Made by a program: the position numbers and the translations under genes. Shown one piece after another: positions 15,786-25,449 of a DNA stretch of 64,000 bases. Source of the DNA: Arthrobacter sp. FB24. Lineage in GTDB: Bacteria > Actinomycetota > Actinomycetes > Actinomycetales > Micrococcaceae. The DNA lies in the NCBI RefSeq assembly GCF_000196235.1, contig NC_008541.1, positions 1,984,001 to 2,048,000 on the forward strand, in the 5' to 3' direction. A model generated the notes under the pieces. That model did not search any database. It had not been told where the DNA came from and saw only the letters and a list, made by a program, of their open reading frames with translations. Position 1 is the first letter of the stretch, and each line of letters opens with the position of its first letter.

Positions 15786-16335
15786 TCCGCGGGTATCCGA
15801 GGCTATGGCGCACGATCCGTCGATGGAGTGCAGGTGTGTGGGATCCGGACTCTTCTTCCGGGGGCCGTCCTGGTTCGGTTGATTCCGTTGACGCCACCGA
15901 TGTTTCTGTCAGATTTCGGCGTCGTTCTGATATCGGAGTCACCGCTGGCTTTGAGGGTCCGGAGTGCAACTTTGGATCGTGAGCGGCGCAGAGCGCCCTG
16001 GTTGCGTGCAGGAGCCGCCCAGCGATGATGGGGATCAGAATGACGTTGCCTCTGGTGGTTCATGGAGGTGCGGGAGCAAGGCGGCACGATTGACAGAAGC
16101 GCGGACGCGGGATCTCTAGGGTGGATAGAACTCGAACAACTGGAAGGAACTGGCGACACGGCCTGACAGGCGGATCGGCCATACGGCGATCGAAGCGGTA
16201 CGACCATCCGGCGACGGGGAGATGAAACGATTCATTTGAGCGTCACTCAACGTCGTTTGTTTAACACGGAACGGGCCTCGTGAAGAGAATCAACGTCGTG
16301 ATTCGGACGTGGGATTCTTACCAGGAACAGAGAAA

Positions 16336-16373
16336 GCCAGGGGCTCCCCGTTGCGAGCGTGGGAGACCCTGGC
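16336..16373 (-). terminator. Terminator downstream of gabD
   Basis: GCCAGGG and GGGAG-type arms form a 13-pair stem with one mismatch around a 12-base loop. On the minus strand it is followed by TTTCTCTGTT, 25 bases after the gabD stop. Confidence 0.75.
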
Positions 16374-16397
16374 GGCTTGTGCAGCCTCTCCGCTGAA

Positions 16398-17879
16398 CTA
16401 GCTGGCGTAAGGGTCAGCTACGCCTATGTATTGGGTGTCGAGGTATTCTTCGATGCCTTCGTGGCCGCCTTCGCGGCCCAGACCGGACTGCTTGACGCCG
16501 CCGAACGGTGCGGCTGCGTTGGAGATGACGCCGGTGTTGAGGCCGAGCATGCCGGTTTCGAGGCGTTCGCCCATCCGGATGCCGCGGTTCAGGTCGCGGG
16601 TGTAGACGTAGGCGGCCAGGCCGTACTCGGTGTTGTTCGCGAGCCGGACGGCCCCGTCCTCGGTGGTGAAGGTGATGATGGGGGCGACGGGTCCGAAGAT
16701 TTCCTCGGACAGGATGCGGGTGCCTTCGGTGACGCCAGTGAGGATGGTGGGCTCGTAGAAGTAGCCTGGGCCGTCCACGGGTCGGCCGCCGATCACGGCG
16801 GCGGCGCCGGAGTCGATGGCGTTCGTGACGAGTTCGTGGACTTTATCCCTGCTCTTCGCATCGATCAGGGGACCGACCTTGGACTCCGGCTCCGTGCCGC
16901 GGGCCGTCGTCATGTCGGCCATTTTCACGGCGAATTTTTCGATGAATTGGGTTGCCACGGACTTGTGGACGATGAAACGGTTCGCGGCCGTGCAGGCCTC
17001 GCCCATGTTCCGCAGCTTGGCCAGCATCGCCCCGGTGACGGCGGCGTCGATGTCGGCGTCTTCGAAGACGATGAACGGGGCGTTGCCGCCGAGTTCCATC
17101 GAGGTGCGCAGCACGGTTTCGGAGGCGTCGGCGAGCAGGCGGCGGCCGATCTCGGTGGATCCAGTGAAGGAGAGCTTGCGGAGCCGGGTGTCCTTGATCA
17201 GCGGACCGGTGGTGGCGCCCGCGGTGGTGGAGGGGATGACATTCAGGACACCGGCGGGCAGTCCGGCTTCCTGCATGAGCGCGGCGAAGAGCTGGGAGGT
17301 CAGTGGTGTGAGTTTGGCGGGTTTGAGGATCATGGTGCAGCCGGCGGCCACGGCGGGGGCGATCTTGCGGGTGGCCATGGCCAGCGGGAAGTTCCACGGG
17401 GTGATCAGCAGGCAGGGACCCACGGGCTTCTTAGTGACCAGGAGCCGGGATTTGCCGTCCGGGGAGACCGAGTAGCGGCCGGAGGTGCGGACGGCTTCTT
17501 CGGAGAACCAACGCAGGAATTCGGCGGCGTAGGTGACCTCGCCGCGGGCCTCGGCTAGTGGTTTGCCCATTTCCACGGTCATGAGCAGGGCGAAGTCTTC
17601 GGCGCGGGCGGTGACCATTTCGAAGGCGCGGCGCAGGATTTCGCCGCGTTCACGGGCCGGGACCTGTGCCCAGGAGTCCTGCGCGGCAGCGGCCGCGTCC
17701 AGGGCCGCGAGGCTGTCCTCGACTCCTGCGTCAGCGATGGCCATGAGGATCTTGCCGGTGGCGGGGTCTTCGACCTCGAACGTCTTACCGGACGCGGCCG
17801 GGCGCCACTGCCCGTTGATCAGCAGGCCGGTCGGGACGGAATCCAGCACCGCGTCCTCTCGGTTATGGGTTATGGACAT
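16398..17879 (-). CDS. gabD: NAD(P)-dependent succinate-semialdehyde dehydrogenase family protein
   Basis: A 493-residue aldehyde dehydrogenase. The cofactor-binding segment PWNFPLAM includes the oxyanion Asn163. The general base Glu262 lies in MELGGNAPF and the nucleophile Cys296 in GEACTAANRF. The C-terminal EIFGPVAP and FGGVKQSGLGREGG motifs are typical of the GabD/SSADH subgroup. It oxidises an aldehyde such as succinate semialdehyde to the acid; the exact aldehyde here is uncertain. The start has AAGGAAAATA upstream. It follows an SDR gene by about 100 bases on the same strand and may be co-transcribed. It marks the left edge of the catabolic island. Confidence 0.88.
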   Translation of the reverse strand: MSITHNREDAVLDSVPTGLLINGQWRPAASGKTFEVEDPATGKILMAIADAGVEDSLAALDAAAAAQDSWAQVPARERGEILRRAFEMVTARAEDFALLMTVEMGKPLAEARGEVTYAAEFLRWFSEEAVRTSGRYSVSPDGKSRLLVTKKPVGPCLLITPWNFPLAMATRKIAPAVAAGCTMILKPAKLTPLTSQLFAALMQEAGLPAGVLNVIPSTTAGATTGPLIKDTRLRKLSFTGSTEIGRRLLADASETVLRTSMELGGNAPFIVFEDADIDAAVTGAMLAKLRNMGEACTAANRFIVHKSVATQFIEKFAVKMADMTTARGTEPESKVGPLIDAKSRDKVHELVTNAIDSGAAAVIGGRPVDGPGYFYEPTILTGVTEGTRILSEEIFGPVAPIITFTTEDGAVRLANNTEYGLAAYVYTRDLNRGIRMGERLETGMLGLNTGVISNAAAPFGGVKQSGLGREGGHEGIEEYLDTQYIGVADPYAS

Positions 17880-17983
17880 TATTTTCCTTCATCCAGTGCT
17901 TGGTTTCGCGCCTAGGGCGCATGAAATGGGCGATGGCCAGATCCACCCGCGTGAAAGTATGAGCACACCTGGCCAACGGGTGC

Positions 17984-18760
17984 TCAGCTGCGCATGCTAA
18001 GGGGCAGCTCCGGCGTCGCTGCCTGGGTGTTGCCCAGGGACTGCAGCCGCGTGGCCACGACACTTATCTCGGCGATGTTGCTACGGGGTGGCAGGCTAAC
18101 GGCGCAATAGGCGGCCTCGGCAACATCGTCCGGATGGACTGCCCAGTCCCTGACCTCCCGGGGTGGCGGGCTCGGACGCAGGTCAAGGATGGGGGTGTCT
18201 ACGATGCCAGGCAGGATGCTGCACACCCGGATGCCGTTACCGTGCTCGTCCCGGGAGGCGCCACGGGCGAGACCCAGCAGCGCGGACTTCGACGCCCCGT
18301 ACGCTGCCCCACTGTGGTCCGGCCAGCTCGCAGCAATGCTCGAGATTATGACGACGTCGCCGTGCTTTTCACGCAACTGATCCAGGGTGGCGGACAAAAG
18401 GGTGAAAACTCCGTAGACGTTGGTCTTCATGATGTGATCGAAGCTTTCGTCGTCCAGCTCCGCGAAGCGCCGGCGCGGAACGTTAGTGCCGGCCGCGCAG
18501 ATGAGGGTGTCGATGGGATCCTCGACTGAGAGCCGCTGGGCGAGGGCGCGGGCCCCGGCCGTGTCCGAGACGTCCAGGGCATGCGGCACAAACTGTCCGC
18601 TGAGAAGATGTTCAGGGCTTACTGCATTCAGGGCTTCCTGCCGACGGGCTACGCCATGTACCCGGGCGCCGGCTGCGAGGAACCGGCGGACTACGCTGGC
18701 ACCGATTCCGCTGCTAGCTCCTGTGACGAGGGCCACCCGGCCCTCAAGATTTCTCTCCAT
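17984..18760 (-). CDS. SDR-family oxidoreductase
   Basis: A 258-residue classical short-chain dehydrogenase. The NAD(P) motif TGASSGIG lies at residues 13-20 and CAAG near 88-91; the catalytic Ser is at about 140-141, with Tyr154 and Lys158 in YGASK. The Ala-Arg-Arg after beta2 (GVARR) suggests a preference for NADP. The substrate is unknown. A GGAGG site six bases before the ATG supports the start. It is the first gene of a likely two-gene unit with gabD and diverges from the MHS transporter, suggesting a shared regulatory region at 18761-18999. Confidence 0.85.
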   Translation of the reverse strand: MERNLEGRVALVTGASSGIGASVVRRFLAAGARVHGVARRQEALNAVSPEHLLSGQFVPHALDVSDTAGARALAQRLSVEDPIDTLICAAGTNVPRRRFAELDDESFDHIMKTNVYGVFTLLSATLDQLREKHGDVVIISSIAASWPDHSGAAYGASKSALLGLARGASRDEHGNGIRVCSILPGIVDTPILDLRPSPPPREVRDWAVHPDDVAEAAYCAVSLPPRSNIAEISVVATRLQSLGNTQAATPELPLSMRS

Positions 18761-18999
18761 GATTTTCCTCCAAAAGTTGATGAGCCGCGTTCGCAGTTCT
18801 CTGCCTCGTTGCGATCTAAGTTATCACTTGACAGACAAGAAGTCCGCATGGTGATGTTAATCCTAGATGGCGTGCCCCTCCGGCACCCTCCAAGTACCAG
18901 AATGATTTGGATCCGCTGCTGCGGCATCACAAATCAATTCGTGCTTGGTATCAACCGAGTCAAGCCACTGCGCGTGGCTTTCCAACGCGGGAGCATTCA

Positions 19000-20301
19000 A
19001 TGACGATTGTTGAGCAGAACCCAGCCCAACCCCAGACAGCCCCCGGACGCATCCGGCTTCAACGTAAATCCTTGCTCGCCACGGGCGTGGGTAACCTGCT
19101 CGAATGGTTCGACTGGACCATTTACACGGTTGCGTCCGTGTACCTAGCGGGCAGTCTCTTTAACTCCGGCAACCCGATGTCGTCACTGCTCAGCACACTG
19201 GCTGTCTTTGCCGTCGGCTTTCTAATGCGGCCCATCGGTGGACTCGTTTTTGGTCCCCTGGCGGACAAATGGGGGCGCCGTAAAGTGCTGCTCACCACCA
19301 TGTTCCTCATGGCCGGTGCCAGTTTGGGAATTGCCCTGATTCCGTCCTACGCGTCGATCGGCAGTTGGGCCTCCTTCCTGCTGCTAGTGGCACGGCTGGT
19401 CCAGGGCTTTGCCCACGGCGGAGAGGCAACGACGTCGTACGCATATATCGCGGAGATTGCCCCGCCCAAGCGACGCGGCCTGTGGTCCAGCACAGTCTTC
19501 ATAGCCGTAGGCTCCGGTTCCCTACTCGCCACCTTCTTCATGGCACTCCTTACTGGCGTCCTCAGCAAGACTGAAATGATGGAGTGGGGATGGCGGTTAC
19601 CCTTCGCCGCTGGTGCCTTGCTCGCTGTGGCTGCATTGTGGTTGCGCCGGGGCATGATGGAAAGCGAGCACGTGGCCACTGCCCCCGGCGGCAGCGCGGT
19701 GACGCCATGGAGTCCCCGTCAAGTCTTCCAGGCCGGGGTGAAGCTGTTCCTGTACGAGGCAGGCTCCACTTTGACCTATTACACCTGGGTGACCTCGGCG
19801 GCGATCTATGCCATTGGCGTCAAGGGGATGGATCCGGGTCAGGCTTTCTTCATGAGCGTGATCGCACAAGTGGTGTACATTGCGTTCCTGCCGGTTTCGG
19901 GATGGATCTCGGACCACTGGGGCCGCAAGGCAACGACCCTGATCTCCCTGGTAGGTATTGCAGCCACCGTTTTCCCCCTATGGGGTTTGATGTCGAGTGA
20001 GCCCTGGACGTTGCTGGTGGCTCAGACCGTCGGGCTGTTGCTGGTTGCGTTCATCACAGGGTCTAAACCAGCCGCCATCTCCGAGCAGATCCCGACACGA
20101 TACCGCACCCGCATCTTCGGAGTCTCAATCTCACTGGGCGTTGCAGTCTGCGGCGGAACGGCGTCCTACCTGAGTACATGGTTGTACTCCATCGGATCCG
20201 GTTGGATATTCAACGTCTACGTCATCGCTGTCGCAGCAGTATCCAGTGCTGTCGTTCTTACTTGGAAAAACAACAAAGGCGTCCCATTGGATCAGATTTA
20301 G
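19000..20301 (+). CDS. MFS transporter of the metabolite:H+ symporter (MHS) family
   Basis: A 433-residue membrane protein from ATG 19000, which has GGGAG upstream. The frame is open to 18907, but that part has no hydrophobic or family character. About 12 transmembrane helices are visible. The MHS signature GNLLEWFDWTIY opens helix 1, and GPLADKWGRRKVL is the loop 2-3 motif. The central RLVQGFAHGGE motif is typical of KgtP/ProP/ShiA-like symporters of organic acids and compatible solutes. It is followed 82 bases later by an MDR dehydrogenase on the same strand, so the transported compound is probably oxidised by that enzyme. Confidence 0.9.
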   Translation: MTIVEQNPAQPQTAPGRIRLQRKSLLATGVGNLLEWFDWTIYTVASVYLAGSLFNSGNPMSSLLSTLAVFAVGFLMRPIGGLVFGPLADKWGRRKVLLTTMFLMAGASLGIALIPSYASIGSWASFLLLVARLVQGFAHGGEATTSYAYIAEIAPPKRRGLWSSTVFIAVGSGSLLATFFMALLTGVLSKTEMMEWGWRLPFAAGALLAVAALWLRRGMMESEHVATAPGGSAVTPWSPRQVFQAGVKLFLYEAGSTLTYYTWVTSAAIYAIGVKGMDPGQAFFMSVIAQVVYIAFLPVSGWISDHWGRKATTLISLVGIAATVFPLWGLMSSEPWTLLVAQTVGLLLVAFITGSKPAAISEQIPTRYRTRIFGVSISLGVAVCGGTASYLSTWLYSIGSGWIFNVYVIAVAAVSSAVVLTWKNNKGVPLDQI

Positions 20302-20383
20302 CCAAAGCTCGCCCGTTTCCCGCCTTACGTTCCCGGCGTCGCCCATGGCGCGCCGGGAACTTTCGTTTCCGGAAGGATTCATC

Positions 20384-21415
20384 ATGAGCATATCGACCAA
20401 GTCGCTGCCCCTCCCGACGTCGGCGCCCGCCGCTGTCCGTACTTCCCTGCAGCCCCGCAGCATTCGCGTATTCGAACAGGACCTCCCAGTTCCTGGCCCT
20501 GGCGAGGTCCTGGTCCGGACCGAGTACTGCGGACTGTGCGGATCCGACCTGCATATCTGGAATGGCGATGACGGGTACGACTGGGTACCTTGCGGCACCG
20601 TGCTGGGACACGAGATAGTGGGAACTGTGGTCCGAGTAAACGGATCGTCAGCAATCGCGCCCGGGACACGCGTTGTCGCGGTGGCGCAGTCTGGTTGCGG
20701 CGACTGCCCGGCCTGCGCATCGGAGTACGCCAACGGCTGCGCCCACAGGCTCACCTTGGGCCTCTCACAGGACGGCGGGGCGGCCGGCTTTGTCCGCATC
20801 CCGTTTGCGCAGCTGATCCCGGTACCTGAACACATACCTGCGCTGACCGCGGTTCTCACGGAACCACTGTCGGTGGCAGCCCGGGCCGTGGCCAGCCGCG
20901 GACTCGTCACGCATGCCGACGCCGTGGTGGTCAGCGGCCCCGGCACGATCGGCATACTTGCGGCTCTGGTGTGCAAGCACCTCGGCGCACGCGTTGTACT
21001 CAAGGGGCCGGAACGCGACGTTGCTGCACGCTCCGGACTGGCGGCACAGCTTGGTCTTGAGTTGGTGGCGGAGCTGCCGCCCGGGTACCGGCCGAACGTC
21101 TGGATCGAAGCGGCCGGCGCCGCTGCGGCACTGGACGACGCCGTCCGCGAGCTGTCTGTCCTGGGCCGTCTCGTGGTGGTCGCTTTGTACGGCTCCCCTC
21201 CGGTGGTGGCGGCCAACGATGCCGTGCGCAAGGAACTGAACGTCATCACCAGCTACAGTTCACATCGCGCTGACTATCAGCTTGCCCTCCGCATTCTCCA
21301 GGAACGACCCGACCTGGGCGATCTCCTGGTGGACGTGGTGCCGCTTCGGAATATTGCTCTGGCATTCGAGAAGGTGGGTCGAGGAATAGCGCCGAAAGTA
21401 GCCGTCGCGCCCTAG
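20384..21415 (+). CDS. Zinc-dependent MDR alcohol/polyol dehydrogenase
   Basis: 343 residues from ATG 20384, preceded by GGAAGG. The catalytic zinc ligands are Cys52 (GLCGSD) and His76-Glu77 (LGHE). The structural zinc lobe is complete (Cys105, 108, 111, 119). The Rossmann loop is SGPGTIG. It belongs to the sorbitol/threonine/L-iditol dehydrogenase branch and probably oxidises a secondary alcohol with NAD. It sits directly downstream of an MHS transporter and ends before a strong shared terminator. Confidence 0.87.
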   Translation: MSISTKSLPLPTSAPAAVRTSLQPRSIRVFEQDLPVPGPGEVLVRTEYCGLCGSDLHIWNGDDGYDWVPCGTVLGHEIVGTVVRVNGSSAIAPGTRVVAVAQSGCGDCPACASEYANGCAHRLTLGLSQDGGAAGFVRIPFAQLIPVPEHIPALTAVLTEPLSVAARAVASRGLVTHADAVVVSGPGTIGILAALVCKHLGARVVLKGPERDVAARSGLAAQLGLELVAELPPGYRPNVWIEAAGAAAALDDAVRELSVLGRLVVVALYGSPPVVAANDAVRKELNVITSYSSHRADYQLALRILQERPDLGDLLVDVVPLRNIALAFEKVGRGIAPKVAVAP

Positions 21416-21552
21416 CGGCACGAAGACAATGGTCCTTGGGGCTCCGGGGTCAGCGGGCTCAGGACATGTGCAGGCACGGATCCGGCTTTGCTGCCGTGGA
21501 AGGACGCATGCGGGTAGTGCTTGCCGCCATCCAGCTTATCGGTGAGGACGCA

Positions 21553-21588
21553 CGAAAGGCGGGCGGAACCAGTTCCGCCCGCCTTTCG
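21553..21588. terminator. Bidirectional terminator between convergent units
   Basis: A 16-bp perfect stem with a four-base loop (CGAAAGGCGGGCGGAA paired with its complement) between the MDR gene on the plus strand and the SDR gene on the minus strand. Confidence 0.8.
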
Positions 21589-21618
21589 ACGATGGCCTTG
21601 ACTCAGCTGCGCTAACAG

Positions 21619-22386
21619 CTAACTGAACGTTCCATCGATGGTGAGGCCGCCGTCGATCTTGATTAGCTCCCCATGGACAAAGGATGCGTCGGGGGACAGG
21701 AGGAACGCGATGACCGAGGCGATTTCCTCGGGTTCCGCGAGCCGGCCCAGGGGAGTGCGCCCGATGAGGGTCGTTTCACTAAGCGTTCCGTTTCGCAGGC
21801 CACTGCGGACCATCTCGGTGTTGACGTATCCAGGCGCCACTGCATTGACGCGGATGCCGTGGCGGCCCCATTCAACCGCCAGGGTTCGTGTCAGGCCGAG
21901 CATGCCAGTCTTGGCGGTGGCGTATGCAGTTCGGCCCGGCAGCCCCAAGGTGGAGCCAACTGAACCTATGTTGACAATGGAGCCACGCGCGGCCTTGAGC
22001 ATCGGATAGAACGTTTTGGCCATGAGCATGGAACCGGTCAGGTGAATGTCCAGGAGTCGGCGCCACTGGGCGATGTCGAGTTCCTCAGCCGGCTGCCGGA
22101 GGATATTTCCCGCACAGTTGACCAAGCCGTCGATCCGTGCGGTTTCGTCCGCGACAGCCGCATGGAGGGAATCGACGCTTACCTCGTCGGCAACGTCCAC
22201 ACCGAAGCCCAAGTGCGCGGAGCCCACCGGGTATTGCCTGTTGAGTTCCTCGGCGAGATCCTTGGCAGGTCCTTCATTGAGGTCGGCCACGATAATGCGC
22301 CAGCCGCGACTGGCGAGAGTGTTTGCCGCTTGCGCGCCGATTCCTTGCGCGCCGCCTGTAATCAGGGCGGTAGTGGGAGCGTTCAT
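21619..22386 (-). CDS. SDR-family oxidoreductase (FabG-like)
   Basis: 255 residues. The TGGAQGIG cofactor motif is at residues 10-17 with Asp35 after beta2 (ADLN), favouring NAD; NCAGN is at 90-94; the triad is Ser142, Tyr155 and Lys159. The C-terminus ends in the common IDGGLTIDG. It is probably a polyol or keto-sugar dehydrogenase rather than a fatty-acid enzyme, since it is the last gene of the MDR-transketolase-PfkB operon. AGGAGAAG upstream supports the start. Confidence 0.87.
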   Translation of the reverse strand: MNAPTTALITGGAQGIGAQAANTLASRGWRIIVADLNEGPAKDLAEELNRQYPVGSAHLGFGVDVADEVSVDSLHAAVADETARIDGLVNCAGNILRQPAEELDIAQWRRLLDIHLTGSMLMAKTFYPMLKAARGSIVNIGSVGSTLGLPGRTAYATAKTGMLGLTRTLAVEWGRHGIRVNAVAPGYVNTEMVRSGLRNGTLSETTLIGRTPLGRLAEPEEIASVIAFLLSPDASFVHGELIKIDGGLTIDGTFS

Positions 22387-22422
22387 TATTGTTGCTTCTC
22401 CTTGAACTATATGTGTGACGGC

Positions 22423-23520
22423 TCAGTAATGGTTGAGGCGGAAGGTAGCATCAGGCTCCTGCACGGTGACGTCTGGAGTTCCGTTAAGGCTTTGGAGCAG
22501 GGTTGTCGAACAGGCGACAGCCAGTGCTCCCCAGGCCGCGGATCGTGCCAGGGCGGCGGAAAACGCTATGGTCCAGGGACTTCCGCCGTTACCACACGTG
22601 ATGGTGCTTCCTTCACTTAAGAAGCCCGCCAGGGCCGCGTCGCCGGCGCCGGTGGTGTTGATAACCGGGGCTGTTGGAACGCGGGCCCATCGGACACCGT
22701 TCGGGCAGACCCCGATCAAACCGTCGGCGCCCATGCTGGCGAGGACCGTGCCGACTCCTGCGTCCACGAGTTCCCGGGCTGCCGCTACAACGTCCCCGAG
22801 AGTCGACAATTGGCGCCCGGCGACGGACTCCAATTCCGGTAGGTTCGGTTTCACTAGGTCAACCAGGCCGCTCGTAGCCCAGCGACCCAGGTCGGCACCG
22901 TTGACATCCAGACATACTTTGACCCCAAGCTGCTGGACCTGTGCTAGCAGCCATCGAAGATCCACAGGGTTCCCGTCGGTTGTCATGGGCAGGGCTCCCG
23001 CCACGACCAGCCAGTCGGCGTCCAAAGTGCGGAGCTCATCCAGGGTGGCCTCGCACACTGACCGCCATTCGGCCTCCGGCAGGAGTCCTGGCTTCTGGTT
23101 GGCGTTAGTGGTGGATCCGTCCGAGGAAACCAGCACGGTGTTGATGCGCGTGGGGGGCGACACGAGAACCGTGCGGATAAGCTCGCCCTCCCGGCGCATG
23201 AGTTCCAGCCCGGAAGGATCCTTGGCCGATACCGGCGCGACCGCGCGGGTGAGGTTACCGGCCAGCCGCAGGGTGCGGGCGACGTTGATGCCGTTTCCAC
23301 CCAAGTACTGCTCGACAGTGAGCGCCCGGTTGACGGTCCCGGGCACCAAATCTTCAAAGAAGTAGACACGGTCCACCACCGGGGACGGAGTCAGTGTCAC
23401 CACGACCTGCCGTCTGCCGACAGCCTCTTGCTCTGACTCCTTCCCGGTTCGGCGGGTGCTGAGCGCCCCGTGCCGGGCGGCTTCTCCTGCGCGGCTGGTC
23501 TTTTGAGTGATGAGGCTCAT
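22423..23520 (-). CDS. PfkB-family sugar kinase (1-phosphofructokinase / tagatose-6-phosphate kinase type)
   Basis: A 365-residue ribokinase-fold kinase with a non-conserved N-terminal extension of about 35 residues. The FruK/LacC pattern begins VVVTLTPSPVVDRVY. The substrate loop reads GGNGINVA where fructose-1-phosphate kinases usually have GGKGINVA. The C-terminal nucleotide and catalytic motif is NTTGAGDA, with the catalytic Asp present. The Lys-to-Asn change in the sugar-phosphate loop suggests a different substrate, possibly an unphosphorylated or shorter ketose. It lies between the split transketolase and an SDR, consistent with phosphorylating a ketose before cleavage. Confidence 0.82.
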   Translation of the reverse strand: MSLITQKTSRAGEAARHGALSTRRTGKESEQEAVGRRQVVVTLTPSPVVDRVYFFEDLVPGTVNRALTVEQYLGGNGINVARTLRLAGNLTRAVAPVSAKDPSGLELMRREGELIRTVLVSPPTRINTVLVSSDGSTTNANQKPGLLPEAEWRSVCEATLDELRTLDADWLVVAGALPMTTDGNPVDLRWLLAQVQQLGVKVCLDVNGADLGRWATSGLVDLVKPNLPELESVAGRQLSTLGDVVAAARELVDAGVGTVLASMGADGLIGVCPNGVRWARVPTAPVINTTGAGDAALAGFLSEGSTITCGNGGSPWTIAFSAALARSAAWGALAVACSTTLLQSLNGTPDVTVQEPDATFRLNHY

Positions 23521-23540
23521 AGGGATCAGCGTCCCGTTGG

Positions 23541-24473
23541 CTAGTCGTCGGCCAGGGCGTGGCTGACTTGCTCAGCGACGCGCACTGCCGAAAGCCCGTA
23601 CTTGTCGAGCAGGTACGCGTTTGGAGCGGATTCGGACCAGGCGTCTGCCAAGCCAAGTCGGGTGACAGTCTTGCCAAGCGTGGTGCCGGTGACGAGCTCG
23701 CTAACGAGCCCGCCGAGTCCTCCGATAATGCTGTGCTCTTCGATGGTGAAGATCGGGGCAGGCCCGGACAGGGCCGTCAACAGGGCCGCCTCGTCCAGGG
23801 GCTTGAGACACGGAACATGCACGACGCGCGTCTCGATTCCCTCTGCCGCCAGCAGGCCGGCAGCATCCATCACTCGGGAGCTCTGGACGCCCGTGGAGAC
23901 CAGGATGGCACCGTCGCCCTCGCGCAGGATATGGACTGCCCCCTGGACAAAGGAATAGCCAGGGTTAAAGACGTCGGCGACGGCGTCCCGGGCAAGCCGC
24001 AGGTATACCGGGCCCTCGTGTTCCGCCGCCCACCGGGTTGCTGCCTCGGCTTCCACGGCATCGGCCGGGGCGATTACGGTCATGCCCGGCATGGCCCGCA
24101 TGATGGCAAGGTCCTCGATGTCCTGGTGCGTCTTGCCGCTGCTGCCGTTGAGCAACCCTGCGTAGGAAGCGGCAATCTTCACCGGCGCACCGGTCTGAGA
24201 CACCAGCATGCGAATCGGATCGAGGGCGCGGTGGGTCAGGAAGACGCCGAACGTGGACAGCCATGGTCGGAAGCCCAACGTAGACAGACCGAACGCTACA
24301 CCGACCATGTTCTGTTCCGCTATACCGATTTCGAAGAAGCGGTCCGGGAAGGCGTCTGCGAAAAGGTCGGCTTTGGTTGATGTGGCGAGGTCCCCGTCCA
24401 CGACGGCCACCCGCAAGTCCGTACGGGCGAGGTCCACAAGGGTCTGTCCCCAAACGTCGCGTTGCGCCTTCAC
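23541..24473 (-). CDS. Transketolase, C-terminal subunit
   Basis: 310 residues covering the pyrimidine-binding and C-terminal domains of a transketolase split over two genes. The catalytic Glu lies in EIGIAEQNM. The segments GLSTLGFRPWLSTFGVFL, THQDIEDLAIMR and MTVIAPADAVEAEAA are typical. Its ATG overlaps the stop of the N-terminal subunit gene by four bases, so stoichiometric synthesis is likely. Split transketolases in catabolic operons generally act on unusual ketose phosphates rather than in the pentose phosphate pathway. Confidence 0.93.
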   Translation of the reverse strand: MKAQRDVWGQTLVDLARTDLRVAVVDGDLATSTKADLFADAFPDRFFEIGIAEQNMVGVAFGLSTLGFRPWLSTFGVFLTHRALDPIRMLVSQTGAPVKIAASYAGLLNGSSGKTHQDIEDLAIMRAMPGMTVIAPADAVEAEAATRWAAEHEGPVYLRLARDAVADVFNPGYSFVQGAVHILREGDGAILVSTGVQSSRVMDAAGLLAAEGIETRVVHVPCLKPLDEAALLTALSGPAPIFTIEEHSIIGGLGGLVSELVTGTTLGKTVTRLGLADAWSESAPNAYLLDKYGLSAVRVAEQVSHALADD

Positions 24474-25363
24474 TTTGCTTCTCCTTCGAATGTCTGGCCG
24501 AGCTCTGCTGCTGCGGTGGTCAGCTGGTCCTTAGTGGCCACGCCGTTATGCCACTTGTACGTGCCTTCGGCGAACGACACACCCTTGCCCTTCGTCGTCT
24601 TAGCGAGAATCACCGTTGGTTTGTCGGATCCGCGCAGTTCCCGGACGCGATCGAATGCTGCCTGAATCTCGTCGAAGTCGTGGCCGTCGATGTTGATGAC
24701 GTTCCAGCCGAAGCTGCTGAAGACTCCTGTCAGGTCCACTCCGGCCCACGGATTGGAGCGATCGAAGCGGTCACCTTCTTCCGAGACCGGCCAGCCGTAT
24801 TGCTGGAGCCCGTTGAGATCGACGACCGCGGTCAGGTTGTCCAATTTGAAGCGGCGGCATGTGTGGACTGCCTCCCAGACCATGCCTTCTTCGAGTTCAC
24901 CATCACCCAGCATGACCCAGGTGTGGAAATCGGCGCCCAGCCGCTTTGCGGCCAGGGCCATTCCGGCGCCCGCCGACAGGCCCTGGCCCAAGGAGCCGCT
25001 GGATGAGTCGACGCCCGGCGTCAGTTTCATGTCGGGGTGTCCCTGCAGTCGGGAACCGCCTTGATCAAAGGTGGCCAGTTCCTCCACCGGGAAATACCCG
25101 CGCAATGCCAGCACGGCGTATAACCCGATGGCGCAGTGGCCCTTAGAGAGGATGAAACGGTCCCGGGACGGTTCCTGTGGGTTGCGCGGGTCAACGGAAA
25201 GCTCGTTGAAATAGAGGTAGACGAGCAGGTCCATCGCCGAGAGCGGGCCACCGATGTGGCCGGCCTTGGCGTCCGCCACCGTCTGGAGGACGTGCCATCG
25301 ACCGCGGGAGGCCAGTTCTTGGAGTTCGGCGGTCGTCGCACGAATTTCTTGTTTGGTTGACAT
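24470..25363 (-). CDS. Transketolase, N-terminal (TPP-binding) subunit
   Basis: 297 residues containing the thiamine-diphosphate domain. GHIGGPLSAMDLL and SKGHCAIGLYAVLA are substrate and cofactor loops. The GDGELEEGMVWEA segment, with a following Asn (VVDLNG), is the Mg/TPP motif. It pairs with the downstream C-terminal subunit to form an alpha2beta2-type transketolase that transfers a two-carbon unit. The start has a purine-rich leader. It follows the MDR gene by about 85 bases. Confidence 0.93.
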   Translation of the reverse strand: MSTKQEIRATTAELQELASRGRWHVLQTVADAKAGHIGGPLSAMDLLVYLYFNELSVDPRNPQEPSRDRFILSKGHCAIGLYAVLALRGYFPVEELATFDQGGSRLQGHPDMKLTPGVDSSSGSLGQGLSAGAGMALAAKRLGADFHTWVMLGDGELEEGMVWEAVHTCRRFKLDNLTAVVDLNGLQQYGWPVSEEGDRFDRSNPWAGVDLTGVFSSFGWNVINIDGHDFDEIQAAFDRVRELRGSDKPTVILAKTTKGKGVSFAEGTYKWHNGVATKDQLTTAAAELGQTFEGEAK

Positions 25364-25449
25364 GACATTGTCCTCATTGATCGTAGTCAGGAAGTCGTGA
25401 GTAAAAGATTACCGTTATGCGGACTGGTTGTCCATTGAATGAGAAGTAT

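Larger units (their letters stand above)
15301..16335. other. Gene-poor degenerate region with repeats
   Basis: About 1 kb with no frame that resembles a protein family. It contains a palindrome copy at 15618, a 49-bp imperfect direct repeat (15484-15532 and 15691-15739) and a 10-bp perfect hairpin at 15761. The repeat spacing is 207 bp, a multiple of three, and one open frame covers both repeats (GLHSFMASNCGDDMT and CLHQFMQVSFAGDMT). I still see no family and treat it as decayed or non-coding DNA. Confidence 0.5.

Noticed and set aside
16359..17558. Long plus-strand frame (399 codons) opposite gabD
   Set aside because: Gly/Asp/Val-rich low-complexity translation, antisense to a clear aldehyde dehydrogenase.
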